Assembly: GCF_000238315.3 (NCBI RefSeq)
Contig: NZ_CP011924.1
Location: 1 to 64,000, forward strand
DNA: 64,000 nt
Source: Pseudoalteromonas piscicida
GTDB lineage: Bacteria > Pseudomonadota > Gammaproteobacteria > Enterobacterales > Alteromonadaceae
Direction of reading: 5' to 3'
In this document: positions 41,319-50,120 of the stretch, in pieces
Position numbering within the stretch: position 1 is the stretch's first letter
Layout: every line of letters starts with the position of its first letter
Position numbers and translations under genes: made by a program
The notes under the pieces: model-generated
Told to the model about the DNA's origin: nothing
The model's database searches: none
Seen by the model: only the letters and a program-made list of their open reading frames with translations

Positions 41319-42242
41319 ATGAATAAGTCCACATTAGCAGTTGCCGTTGTGGTACTAGCGGGCGCAGGGTATATTGGCGCCAACTATTATGTAAATGAGC
41401 AAGTGAAGCAAGAAATCACCAAGCAAATAGAAAACTTCGAACAAGACAGTGGCCTTACGGTGAGTTTTGCAAACAGCTCAGTTGATTTGTTTACTCGAGG
41501 TGTAGAAATTACCGACCTAACGATTTCACAAGCTGATGAAAATATTCCCATGTTCACCATTGAGAAACTCAACGTTGTCGGTTATGAACAAGACAAAATC
41601 AGCCCCTATACTGAGCTTGACTTAGCTGGTTTAAAAATAGCAAAAGAAGCAGCGGAATATACCCAAGGTATTTCACAAGAGCTGGTCAATGCTACCTACC
41701 ATTTTACGACAAGTCTGGCATATGACGATGCGTCTGGTGCGAGCGAGTTTAAATTTCTATCGTCGACAGAAGGTGTTGTAAATACCTCTTTGAATGTTGA
41801 GTTTGGAAATAGTAAGGCCTTTATGGATGCTTCATTAGCGGCATCAAAAATTCAAGGTGATACACCAAACCTTGAACAAGAGCTTCAAATGCAGTCGCAA
41901 ATGATGGCGGCGATGCAGTCCCTTGAGTTAAAGTCCCTTAGCATTAATATTGATAATGCAGGCGGCTTACCTCAGTTAGTTGAGTCTGAAATTGCTCAGC
42001 AGGGCATGAGCAAGGCTGACTTTCAGGCGATTGTTGCCCAGCAACTACAAATGATGATGTTACCTGCTGAAATTCAAACGGCTGTGAATGACTTTGCCAA
42101 TGGTATGGAATCACTTGCTATATCTGTTTCGGTACCACAAAGTCAAAGTATGATGGCTCTGGGGCAGCAGTTATCTATGACTATGGCGCAAAATCCAGAA
42201 ACGCTGTCGGAACTTATCGAGATCAAAGCGAGCGGTAAATAA
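41319..42242 (+). CDS. DUF945/YdgA-like exported protein
   Basis: 307 aa. One N-terminal membrane segment (STLAVAVVVLAGAGYIGANYYV) followed by a periplasmic region of alternating beta-type sequence (SVDLFTRGVEITDLTIS, PMFTIEKLNVVGYE). This pattern resembles DUF945/AsmA-like proteins, but I cannot place it firmly. Ser/Gln/Met-rich C-terminal half (QMQSQMMAAMQSLE). 15 bp after radA, so probably co-transcribed. Confidence 0.6.
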   Translation: MNKSTLAVAVVVLAGAGYIGANYYVNEQVKQEITKQIENFEQDSGLTVSFANSSVDLFTRGVEITDLTISQADENIPMFTIEKLNVVGYEQDKISPYTELDLAGLKIAKEAAEYTQGISQELVNATYHFTTSLAYDDASGASEFKFLSSTEGVVNTSLNVEFGNSKAFMDASLAASKIQGDTPNLEQELQMQSQMMAAMQSLELKSLSINIDNAGGLPQLVESEIAQQGMSKADFQAIVAQQLQMMMLPAEIQTAVNDFANGMESLAISVSVPQSQSMMALGQQLSMTMAQNPETLSELIEIKASGK

Positions 42243-42438
42243 AGCTAATCCAGCTCGTTTAGCGGGATTGTGGACTTGCTCCTCAATCCCTTCATCTCTC
42301 ATAAACCCATTCATTCGCCATATCTTTTTCACCAAATTGATGAAATCTAAAGCAGCCTTGAGGCTGATCATACAATTCGTTGGAGTTGCAAAGGCTGCGG
42401 TGGTAGCATTGGAGTATCAATTGCTTGGGAATGTATTT

Positions 42439-43002
42439 ATGAGCGAATTCAAAGACTACCAGCAAGCTCAATTGCTATTAGAAAAACACGAATTATTTAT
42501 TGCCCCTGCTGAAGTTCACGGCACCATTTCTGGGCTATTGGCCTGTGGTCTGAATATCGAAGATTCAGAGTATTTAGGGCTATTGAGCGACGTATTTAAC
42601 GACGGTCAAAAGTTTTCGGCGCCAATTAGAGAATTTTGCATCGACTTATATAAGCAAGTTGCCGAGCACTTTAACGACGGTGAGTTCCAGTTTGAACTGT
42701 ATTTACCGCCAGAAGATGAATCATTACATGACCAAGCTAACGCACTGATTGCTTGGGTATCAGGCTTTTTACTAGGCTTTGGTTTAAAGCAAAAAGATTA
42801 CGGTAAGTTATCTGCAGATGTTAAAGAAGTGATTAACGACTTTAGCGAAATAACTAAGCTTGATACTGGTTTTGAAGACAGCAACGACGATAAAGAAGCA
42901 CTGCTCGAAGTGGTAGAATATGTGCGTGTTTCTACACTGTTATGCTTTGCTGAAATGGGTAAAGATCCCCAGTCCGTTAGCACATCAAAGACGATACATT
43001 AA
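42439..43002 (+). CDS. ygfB: UPF0149 family protein YgfB
   Basis: 187 aa from ATG 42439 (MSEFKDYQQAQLLLEKHELF), with GGGA upstream. The frame is open from 42268 but the extra 57 codons show no family similarity. Conserved: PAEVHGTISGLLACG, FQFELYLPPEDESL, ALIAWVSGFLLGFGL and VEYVRVSTLLCFAEM. Acidic. It immediately precedes pepP as in E. coli. I looked for 6S RNA, which lies nearby in E. coli, and did not see it. Confidence 0.92.
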   Translation: MSEFKDYQQAQLLLEKHELFIAPAEVHGTISGLLACGLNIEDSEYLGLLSDVFNDGQKFSAPIREFCIDLYKQVAEHFNDGEFQFELYLPPEDESLHDQANALIAWVSGFLLGFGLKQKDYGKLSADVKEVINDFSEITKLDTGFEDSNDDKEALLEVVEYVRVSTLLCFAEMGKDPQSVSTSKTIH

Positions 43003-43004
43003 TT

Positions 43005-44315
43005 ATGATAAAAAACAGCGAGTTTGTAGCACGCCGTGCGCGTCTTATTGCGGCATTAGATAACAATGCCGTAGCGATTATTCCTGCGGCCGTAGAGTTA
43101 ACCCGTAGCCGCGATACTGAATTTCCGTTTCGCCAAGATAGCGACTTTTTTTACCTGACGGGATTTAAAGAGCCGGGTGCGGTTTTGGTGCTCACGAAAG
43201 ACAGAGACGGCAGCGCGAAGTCTACGCTGTTTTGTCGTAATAAAGATAAGGTTGCTGAGATTTGGCATGGTCGCCGGATGGGTTATGAGCAAGCTAAGTC
43301 GCAACTTGAACTTGACCAAACCTTTGCGCTGAGTGACTTAGACGACGAGCTATTAAATCTCGTGAATGGTCGCAAGGTATTATTCTACGGGCAAGGCACA
43401 TATAGCGCCTTTGATGATAAGGTTTGGCAGTTACTGAGTACATTGCGTGGCGCACCGAAAAAGGGCTATCGCGCCCCTGAGATCATCAAAGATATTCGTC
43501 CACTCGTCCATGAAATGCGCTTATTTAAGTCGGATGCTGAAATCGCCATCATGCGCGAAGCGGGCAGAATTAGTGCTGAGGCGCACAAACGTGCGATGCA
43601 GTTTGCGAAGCCGGGCGCAACGGAATACCAGCTTGAAGCCGAAATTCATCATCATTACGCAATGAACGGTGCGCGCCACCCAGCCTATGGCACTATTGTT
43701 GGCAGCGGCATCAATGCGACGATTTTACACTACACCGACAATTGTGATGCGCTACAGGACGGCGACTTAGTACTGATTGATTCGGGTTGTGAGCTTGAAG
43801 GCTATGCAGCTGATATAACTCGTACTTTCCCAGTAAACGGCCAGTTTACTGATGCGCAGCGTAAGATTTATGAGTTGGTATTGGCGGCGCAAAATGCGGC
43901 CTTTGGTGAAGTAAAACCGGGTGGTACATTAGTCAAAGCCAATCAAGTGGCGATGACCGTATTGACTCAAGGGCTAGTAGATTTAGGCATTCTTGCGGGC
44001 GACGTGAATGAGCTCGTAGAAGCGCAGGCATGCAAAGCATTTTACATGCATGGTTTAGGTCATTGGCTAGGTCTTGATGTTCACGATGTCGGTGAATACA
44101 AGTTAGATGAAGCGGATCGTCCATTTGAACCTGGCATGGTACTTACCATTGAGCCGGGTCTGTATTTTGACGAAGATGCGCAAGTTCCTGATGAGTATAA
44201 AGGAATTGGCATTCGTATCGAAGATGATCTGTTGGTCACCGAGTCGGGTTATGAAAACTTAACCGCACTGGTGCCAAAAACCATCGCAGAAATAGAAGCA
44301 TTAATGAATAACTAG
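43005..44315 (+). CDS. pepP: Xaa-Pro aminopeptidase
   Basis: 436 aa M24 metallopeptidase that removes N-terminal residues preceding proline. Creatinase-like N-terminal domain, then a pita-bread catalytic domain with dimetal ligands D259, D270, H353, E383 and E406 (motifs IDSGCELEGYAADITRTFPV, MHGLGHWLGLDVHDVGEY, TIEPGLYF, IRIEDD). 2 bp after ygfB and 12 bp before ubiH. Confidence 0.96.
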   Translation: MIKNSEFVARRARLIAALDNNAVAIIPAAVELTRSRDTEFPFRQDSDFFYLTGFKEPGAVLVLTKDRDGSAKSTLFCRNKDKVAEIWHGRRMGYEQAKSQLELDQTFALSDLDDELLNLVNGRKVLFYGQGTYSAFDDKVWQLLSTLRGAPKKGYRAPEIIKDIRPLVHEMRLFKSDAEIAIMREAGRISAEAHKRAMQFAKPGATEYQLEAEIHHHYAMNGARHPAYGTIVGSGINATILHYTDNCDALQDGDLVLIDSGCELEGYAADITRTFPVNGQFTDAQRKIYELVLAAQNAAFGEVKPGGTLVKANQVAMTVLTQGLVDLGILAGDVNELVEAQACKAFYMHGLGHWLGLDVHDVGEYKLDEADRPFEPGMVLTIEPGLYFDEDAQVPDEYKGIGIRIEDDLLVTESGYENLTALVPKTIAEIEALMNN

Positions 44316-44327
44316 TGGACACTTTGC

Positions 44328-45500
44328 GTGCAACAGTTTGATGTCGTCGTGGTTGGTGGGGGTATGGCAGGAGCCAGCGCCGCCATCGCCATAAAAAAAG
44401 TCTCTCCGCAGGCAAAGATTGCGGTTATTGAAGCCTTCGCGCCCAAAGGTAAGCAGCATCCAAGTTTTGACGACCGTAGTATTGCGCTTGCTGCGCAGTC
44501 GGTCGCATTTTTGGGCGAGCTAAATCTATTTAATCCCGAGTGGCAGTACGTTGAGCCAATCACACAAGTGAATGTTTCAGACAGAGGTCACTTTGGTAAA
44601 GCGTGGATCAATCCTGAAGATTACAATCAAAAAGCGTTAGGCTATGTGGTTGAAGTCAATCCCTATGGCAGCTTTTTACACGAGCAGTTGAGCAATCTTG
44701 ATATTGCACTGCTTTGCCCAAACCAAGTGGCGCATTTACATCAACAACCAGAGCAGGTTGAACTGACGCTCGATAATGGTGAGCAATTACAAAGTCGATT
44801 ACTGGTTGTTGCGGATGGCGCGCAATCTCCCACGCGGGCTAAGCTCAATATCGGCTTTGATAGCATAGGCTACGAGCAAGGTGCATTGATTGCCAATGTG
44901 CAAATCGACACGGCACATCGTGGTCAGGCGTTCGAGCGTTTTACTGAACATGGCCCGATGGCACTGTTGCCAATGAGTGATAATCGCTATTCACTGGTGT
45001 GGTGTATGCCAAATGAGCAACTCAGCGAGTTTGAAGCGATGACAGCACACGAGTTTTTAGCTGCATTGCAGCAAGCCTTTGGTTATCGCGCCGGGCGCTT
45101 TGTGCAAGTGGGCATGAGAGCAAGCTATCCGCTGGTGCTTGGGCGAGTAGAGCAACTCACTCATCATCGCGTGGTGGTGATTGGCAATGCGGCGCATGCC
45201 ATTCATCCCATTGCAGGGCAGGGCTTTAATTTAGGTCTACGAGATATTCAAGTACTAACCTCACAATGTCAGGCGATTGCGTCCGAAGAGTGGGGCAGTT
45301 TTCAATTTACGCGTGCTTATCAACTGGCGCGAGCGCATGATATTAATACGGTGATGACATTAACCGATGCGCTCGTTCGACTATTTTCAAACTCATCAAG
45401 AACCTTAGCCTTAGGCCGTAGTTTAGGTCTACTCACTATGGCGCTGTCCAAAACAGCGAGAGCGCCGCTGGCCAAGCAATTGATGGGATATAAAGGATAA
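44328..45500 (+). CDS. ubiH: 2-octaprenyl-6-methoxyphenol hydroxylase
   Basis: 390 aa from a GTG start. FAD monooxygenase of ubiquinone synthesis. Rossmann motif VVVGGGMAGASAAIA at the N-terminus, a DG-type motif (VVADGAQSPTR) and the second FAD motif GNAAHAIHPIAGQGFNLGLRD. Assigned UbiH by order pepP-ubiH-ubiI; the two hydroxylases are paralogues, so position helps decide. Confidence 0.92.
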   Translation: MQQFDVVVVGGGMAGASAAIAIKKVSPQAKIAVIEAFAPKGKQHPSFDDRSIALAAQSVAFLGELNLFNPEWQYVEPITQVNVSDRGHFGKAWINPEDYNQKALGYVVEVNPYGSFLHEQLSNLDIALLCPNQVAHLHQQPEQVELTLDNGEQLQSRLLVVADGAQSPTRAKLNIGFDSIGYEQGALIANVQIDTAHRGQAFERFTEHGPMALLPMSDNRYSLVWCMPNEQLSEFEAMTAHEFLAALQQAFGYRAGRFVQVGMRASYPLVLGRVEQLTHHRVVVIGNAAHAIHPIAGQGFNLGLRDIQVLTSQCQAIASEEWGSFQFTRAYQLARAHDINTVMTLTDALVRLFSNSSRTLALGRSLGLLTMALSKTARAPLAKQLMGYKG

Positions 45501-45510
45501 AGGAGTTGGC

Positions 45511-46680
45511 ATGCAACAAGTTCAAGTTTGTATTGTTGGTGGTGGATGTGTTGGTTTAACGCTGGCGCTGGGGCTTGCGCAGCAAAATATCTCGGTATTA
45601 GTGCTAGACAGTGGTGAAAAGCCAACACCATTGGCACAAGAATACAGTGCACGCGTGAGCGCAATAAGCGCTGCAAGTCAGGCTTTATTTGAGCGCTTAG
45701 GCGTGTGGCCAGATATTAAAGTGCAGCGGGCCGCAGCATACACATATATGGATGTACGCGATAAAGACAGCTTTGGTAAAATTGCCTTTGATAATGTCTC
45801 GTTAGACTTACCTGAGCTTGGTCACATCATTGAAAACGACGCCATTCGCTATGCGTTGTTAACAGCACTCGAAGCACAGCAATCGGCCAAGCTGATGTGG
45901 AATACAAAATACCAAAGCTTGCATCAAACAGATACTGATGTGCTGTTAACCTTAGCTACTGGTGAACCTGTGATGGCCAAGTTGGTGGTGGCGGCTGACG
46001 GTGCACGTTCGGCTATTCGCCAGCAGTTTAATATGCCAATCACGTATTGGGATTATGATCACCATGCGCTGGTTGCAACGATAAAAACAGCAGCGCCACA
46101 TGATGCAACGGCAAGGCAAGTGTTCCTCCCTGATGGACCGCTGGCCTTTTTGCCGCTTGATGACCCATATACTCATTCAATTGTATGGTCTACCGCACCG
46201 GATAAAGCAAAGCAGCTACAAGCTATGCCAGTCGAGGCGTTTAATAAAGCATTAAGTGCTGCAATTGATATGCAGTGTGGAGTGTGTGAATTGATTAGCG
46301 AAAGACATGTTTTTCCATTGACCATGCGTTATGCAAAACAATGGGTGCAAGGGCGCATCGTTTTAATGGGCGATGCGGCACATACTATTCACCCGCTTGC
46401 AGGTCTTGGCATGAATTTAGGGCTAAAAGACGCTGCGTATCTGATCACGCTATTATCAGCACCGCAAGAGCAATTTGCCAGCACACGGATACTGCGCCAA
46501 TATGAGCGCAGCAGAAAAGCAGATGCTCAAAAGCATATTGCCATGATGCAAGGGCTGAAAGAACTTTTTGAAGGCAATCACCCGTTGAAAAAGCTAGTAC
46601 GCGGTGTGGGCCTGAGCTTGGTCGACAACCTCGGCCCAATCAAACACCTGTTCGCTAAAGAAGCGATAGGCGGCAAATAA
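45511..46680 (+). CDS. ubiI: UbiI/VisC-type ubiquinone hydroxylase
   Basis: 389 aa, paralogous to the preceding gene. CIVGGGCVGLTLALGLAQ, VVAADGARSAIRQQFN and MGDAAHTIHPLAGLGMNLGLKD are the FAD-binding motifs. Family role: C5 hydroxylation in aerobic ubiquinone synthesis. 10 bp after ubiH; last gene of the operon, followed by REP palindromes. Confidence 0.92.
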   Translation: MQQVQVCIVGGGCVGLTLALGLAQQNISVLVLDSGEKPTPLAQEYSARVSAISAASQALFERLGVWPDIKVQRAAAYTYMDVRDKDSFGKIAFDNVSLDLPELGHIIENDAIRYALLTALEAQQSAKLMWNTKYQSLHQTDTDVLLTLATGEPVMAKLVVAADGARSAIRQQFNMPITYWDYDHHALVATIKTAAPHDATARQVFLPDGPLAFLPLDDPYTHSIVWSTAPDKAKQLQAMPVEAFNKALSAAIDMQCGVCELISERHVFPLTMRYAKQWVQGRIVLMGDAAHTIHPLAGLGMNLGLKDAAYLITLLSAPQEQFASTRILRQYERSRKADAQKHIAMMQGLKELFEGNHPLKKLVRGVGLSLVDNLGPIKHLFAKEAIGGK

Positions 46681-46683
46681 AAA

Positions 46684-46753
46684 GATCGCCGCGTAAAGCG
46701 GCTCCCACAAAGGTTTTATGTTGTTGGTGGGGGCGGGTTTACCCCGCGATATT
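46684..46753. repeat. REP pair between ubiI and a LysR gene
   Basis: Two palindromes: GTGGGAGCCGC-TTTA-CGCGGCGATC (inverted) and GTGGGGGCGGG-TTTA-CCCCGCGATA. Both have GTGG heads and TTTA loops, between convergent genes. Confidence 0.8.
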
Positions 46754-47599
46754 TTAACCTAACCTCAATGCAATAAACTCAGCGAGTTTATCAACAGCGT
46801 GGGCGGATTCTTGGGTGTTTTTGACTAGGCTGATACCGATTTGGCCGAGTTCGGGTAATATTTGAGTTTGGGTCTGATAAGGCAGCTCTGCTGGCACGGT
46901 GCTTTTGGCCAGCACAGTGATCCCGAGTCCCTCTTTTAAAGCGGCGGTAAGGCCGGTTAAGTCGGCGTTGCTGTATACAATCCGATATTGTAATCCAGCT
47001 TGCTGTAGCGCTTCGATAGCGCGGCGGCGATAAATACAGCCCTCTGGCGCGGTGACTAAAGTGACCACCGAATGCTGCGCAAGCGATAAATCGCCAACCC
47101 AGACCAGCTGGTCTTGCATAAACACCGGGTACTTGGACGAACTCAGCTCTTCATTAAGCGCTAGCACCAAATCAAACTGATCTTGTCTCACAACAGAAAG
47201 TAAGTGTTTACTCAGCCTTGATTTAACTTCTAATGCAACGTCAGGATATAAAGAAACGAAATCACCAATAATAGAAGGTAAGATCCGTGCTGCAAATTCG
47301 CTGGGAATACCTAAACGTACTCGGCCCGTAACACTTTCAGAGGTAAATTGCTGAATAATTGCATCGTTTTGCTGCAGCATTTGTTTGGCTAGGGGCAAAA
47401 GTAGCTCACCATATTGATTCAACACCTGCCTTTGCCCCTGCTTTTTAAACAGCTTGCAACCTAGCATGTCTTCTAAGCGTTTGATTTGCAAGCTAACAGC
47501 AGGCTGAGATAAGCCAAGCAACTCACCTGCCTTGGCAAATCCACCGACATCAACCACAGTGACTAGCGTTCTTAATCCATCAATTGATAAGTTTTTCAT
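46754..47599 (-). CDS. LysR-family transcriptional regulator
   Basis: 281 aa. N-terminal helix-turn-helix (about 3-62: LSIDGLRTLVTVVDVGGFAKAGELLGLSQPAVSLQIKRLE) and a C-terminal co-inducer domain (from about 88). LrhA-like by general appearance; the ligand is unknown. Divergent from the gcvT-like gene at 47729, with a palindromic site between them. It may control that gene rather than gcvTHP; this is inference from position. Confidence 0.85.
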   Translation of the reverse strand: MKNLSIDGLRTLVTVVDVGGFAKAGELLGLSQPAVSLQIKRLEDMLGCKLFKKQGQRQVLNQYGELLLPLAKQMLQQNDAIIQQFTSESVTGRVRLGIPSEFAARILPSIIGDFVSLYPDVALEVKSRLSKHLLSVVRQDQFDLVLALNEELSSSKYPVFMQDQLVWVGDLSLAQHSVVTLVTAPEGCIYRRRAIEALQQAGLQYRIVYSNADLTGLTAALKEGLGITVLAKSTVPAELPYQTQTQILPELGQIGISLVKNTQESAHAVDKLAEFIALRLG

Positions 47600-47642
47600 A
47601 TAAGGAAATGCAATTTATAAAACCCAAGTACATTAATATTAT

Positions 47643-47656
47643 TTATCAATTGATAA
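47643..47656. promoter_or_regulatory. 14-bp palindrome, candidate LysR operator
   Basis: TTATCAATTGATAA in the divergent promoter region. A partial second copy, ATCAATTGATAAG, lies at 47579-47591 inside the first codons of the LysR gene. LysR proteins usually bind such paired dyads for autorepression and target activation. Confidence 0.5.
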
Positions 47657-47728
47657 GTAAATACAATTTGTTGTTGAGTTTGCGCATCCTTATACTTTTG
47701 CTCATCGAAATTTCACTAAGGTAGTGCC

Positions 47729-48304
47729 ATGAGCGTCACGCCAATTATCTTTGCAAAGCACCGTCAGGGCAGTGTTCCGGCGCAAAACCATTACATGCCA
47801 ACTGATGCTGTTGTTGTACTCGATTTCAGCGGCTTTGAGACCACGCCTTTCTTAAGCCAAATTCTTGCACTTAACTTGAATAAGTTAATGGCACCAGGCT
47901 TGGGTTTTCAAGGCAAACTAGACAGTGGCGAAAATTTCGCCGTGTACTATTTTAGTGAAACAGCTTACCGTTTTGTTGTAAGTGAAAGCGCAGCCGCTGA
48001 GCTGGCAACACTGATTGATAGCCATGCCGACGAGTTTGATATTGAACTGGTACGCCGTCATGATTTAGTTGCTGCCACCATAAGCGGTGAGCTTGCGTTT
48101 GAGCGTTTAGTCAGTGACTTTACGTTAACGCCAGGCCTTAGGATCTCAGATAAAAATGCCTGCTATGGCAAGCAAAGTGGTGAAGTATTTATTACGACCT
48201 TGCTGGTGGACGAACAGCAACAGTATCAGTTGATTGCGCAAGCTGCAGTATTAGATAAGTGGCAAACGACGCTCACTGACGCTGGTTTTAAACTCGTTTC
48301 ATAA
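47729..48304 (+). CDS. short GcvT-like protein (folate-binding-domain paralogue)
   Basis: 191 aa, not a known named protein to me. It aligns by eye with GcvT encoded next door: LSQILALNLNKLMAPGLGFQGKL matches [45 protein letters not shown] matches [20 protein letters not shown], and SGEVFITTLLVDEQQQYQLIAQ...DKWQTTLTDAGFKLV matches [22 protein letters not shown]...[13 protein letters not shown]. The catalytic Asp region, the Gly-rich folate motifs and the whole C-terminal barrel are absent, so aminomethyltransferase activity is unlikely. Divergent from a LysR gene and 85 bp before gcvT. Confidence 0.7.
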   Translation: MSVTPIIFAKHRQGSVPAQNHYMPTDAVVVLDFSGFETTPFLSQILALNLNKLMAPGLGFQGKLDSGENFAVYYFSETAYRFVVSESAAAELATLIDSHADEFDIELVRRHDLVAATISGELAFERLVSDFTLTPGLRISDKNACYGKQSGEVFITTLLVDEQQQYQLIAQAAVLDKWQTTLTDAGFKLVS

Positions 48305-48314
48305 ATTCCGTGCA

Positions 48315-48371
48315 GTTATCGCAAGCGCGATAACAATAACCCCCTCAGCGCCAACTGATGGCGGCTGAGTA
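48315..48371 (+). promoter_or_regulatory. two hairpins in the gcvT leader
   Basis: GTTATCGC-AAGC-GCGATAAC (48315-48334), a perfect 8-bp stem, followed by CTCAGCGCCA-ACTGA-TGGCGGCTGAG (about 48344-48371) with one bulge. No T-run follows, so not ordinary terminators. The consensus glycine-riboswitch cores are not visible. Could be mRNA-processing or regulatory structures; function unknown. Confidence 0.45.
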
Positions 48372-48389
48372 AAAAAGTGAAGGATAAGT

Positions 48390-49472
48390 ATGACTTCTAA
48401 AACAGTACTACACGCGAAGCACCTAGAAGCTGGCGCGAAAATGGTAGACTTCCACGGTTGGGAAATGCCAATCAATTATGGCTCACAAATTGAAGAGCAC
48501 CACGCGGTGCGTCAAGATGCGGGCATGTTTGACGTTTCACACATGACGATTGTTGATATCGAAGGTGTAGACGCAAAGGCATTTTTACAAAAGCTAGTTG
48601 CAAACGATGTAGCTAAGCTTACTGTGGCTGGTAAGGCGCTATACACAGGTATGCTAAACGAGCAGGGCGGTGTAATTGACGACCTTATCATTTACTTCTT
48701 CACTGAAACACAATATCGCCTAGTAGTTAACTCTGCAACACGCGAAAAAGATCTCGCACATATCGGTGCGGTAGCGGCAGATTTTGAAGTGACAGTCACT
48801 GAGCGTCCTGAGTACGCGATGATTGCGGTACAAGGTCCAAACGCAAAAGCAAAAACAGCAACTATCCTAGACGAACAACAACAAGCGGCTGTTGAAGGCA
48901 TGAAGCCATTCTTTGGTGTGCAAGCTGGCGACCTATTTATCGCAACAACTGGCTACACTGGTGAAGAGGGTTATGAGATCGTAGTGCACAACGATGGTGC
49001 GGCGGACTTATGGCAAAAATTATTAGACGCAGGTGTGCGTCCAGCTGGCCTAGGTGCACGTGATACGCTACGTTTAGAAGCGGGCATGAACCTTTACGGC
49101 TCAGACATGGACGAGACGGTGTCTCCACTTGCAGCGAACATGGCATGGACAATTGCATGGGAGCCAGAGGAGCGTGACTTTATCGGTCGTGCAGCTATCA
49201 CTAAACAGCGTGCAGAGCAAAGCACCGATAAGCTGGTAGGTTTAGTCCTAGAAAGCAAAGGCGTATTACGTGGTGGTTCTAAAGTTATCGTAGAAGGTGG
49301 CGAAGGTGTTATCACTTCTGGTACATTCTCACCAACTTTAGGCTTCAGTGTAGCGCTTGCGCGTGTACCTCGTTCAATTGGCGAGACTGCACAAGTTGAA
49401 ATGCGTAAGAAGCTAGTTGATGTTAAAGTAGTTAAGCCAAGCTTCGTTCGTAACGGCAAGTCAATTATCTAG
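48390..49472 (+). CDS. gcvT: glycine cleavage system T protein (aminomethyltransferase)
   Basis: 360 aa. It transfers the methylene from the aminomethyl-lipoyl H protein to tetrahydrofolate, releasing ammonia. Motifs: [70 protein letters not shown] and the C-terminal barrel [18 protein letters not shown]. First of gcvT-gcvH-gcvP. Strong codon bias suggests high expression. Confidence 0.97.
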   Translation: MTSKTVLHAKHLEAGAKMVDFHGWEMPINYGSQIEEHHAVRQDAGMFDVSHMTIVDIEGVDAKAFLQKLVANDVAKLTVAGKALYTGMLNEQGGVIDDLIIYFFTETQYRLVVNSATREKDLAHIGAVAADFEVTVTERPEYAMIAVQGPNAKAKTATILDEQQQAAVEGMKPFFGVQAGDLFIATTGYTGEEGYEIVVHNDGAADLWQKLLDAGVRPAGLGARDTLRLEAGMNLYGSDMDETVSPLAANMAWTIAWEPEERDFIGRAAITKQRAEQSTDKLVGLVLESKGVLRGGSKVIVEGGEGVITSGTFSPTLGFSVALARVPRSIGETAQVEMRKKLVDVKVVKPSFVRNGKSII

Positions 49473-49548
49473 TTTTTATAGATAATAAATAGAATAACAT
49501 TGATGTCGCTCACGGGGTGACATCGCAACCGACCAAAGGAACAAAAAA

Positions 49549-49938
49549 ATGAGCAACATTCCTAGCGAGTTAAAGTACGCTACTTCACACGAGTGGGTTC
49601 GCGCTGAAGGTGACGGCATATACACTGTTGGTATCACTGAGCACGCACAAGAGCTTCTAGGCGACATGGTATTCGTTGAATTACCAGATGTAGATGATGA
49701 AGTTGACGCGGGTGAAGACTGCGCGGTAGCTGAGTCTGTAAAAGCAGCGTCAGATATCTATGCACCAATCGGCGGCACTATCGTTGCAATCAACGAAGAG
49801 CTAGAAGATGCGCCTGAAACTGTAAACAACGATGCTTACGGTGACGGTTGGTTGTTCAAAATTAAAGCGTCTGATGAGTCTGAGCTAGATAACCTACTAG
49901 ACGCTGAAGGCTACGCAAATTCAATCGACGAAGACTAA
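49549..49938 (+). CDS. gcvH: glycine cleavage system H protein
   Basis: 129 aa lipoyl carrier. The lipoylated Lys65 is in the motif [15 protein letters not shown], and the fold-typical [33 protein letters not shown] precedes it. AAAGGAAC lies upstream of the ATG. Shuttles intermediates between the P, T and L proteins; no L protein (lpd) is in the window. A terminator follows. Confidence 0.97.
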   Translation: MSNIPSELKYATSHEWVRAEGDGIYTVGITEHAQELLGDMVFVELPDVDDEVDAGEDCAVAESVKAASDIYAPIGGTIVAINEELEDAPETVNNDAYGDGWLFKIKASDESELDNLLDAEGYANSIDED

Positions 49939-49953
49939 TTTGTTGATAGTAAT

Positions 49954-49980
49954 AAAAGCCCCTTTTTAGGGGCTTTTATT
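49954..49980 (+). terminator. rho-independent terminator after gcvH
   Basis: AAAAGCCCC-TTTTTA-GGGGCTTTT, a 9-bp stem with T-run, 15 bp past gcvH. gcvP therefore probably has its own promoter within 49981-50120 or relies on read-through. Confidence 0.85.
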
Positions 49981-50120
49981 GTTGCTTTTTGGGCAAGGGT
50001 GCTTGCTCAAGGTATGACGAGATCATGCCAATGTTTTTAGAATACTGCCGTTACCAAGGTATCTCATTTAGATAAAAACAGTATTCACCTTTTTCATTTG
50101 GATCATAGGAACCTGGACTA

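Noticed and set aside
42243..42438. 6S RNA (ssrS) upstream of ygfB
   Set aside because: The region is near the E. coli position but I see neither the long rod-like pairing nor a suitable length.
48305..48389. Glycine riboswitch before gcvT
   Set aside because: Only simple hairpins are present; the conserved aptamer cores are not visible.
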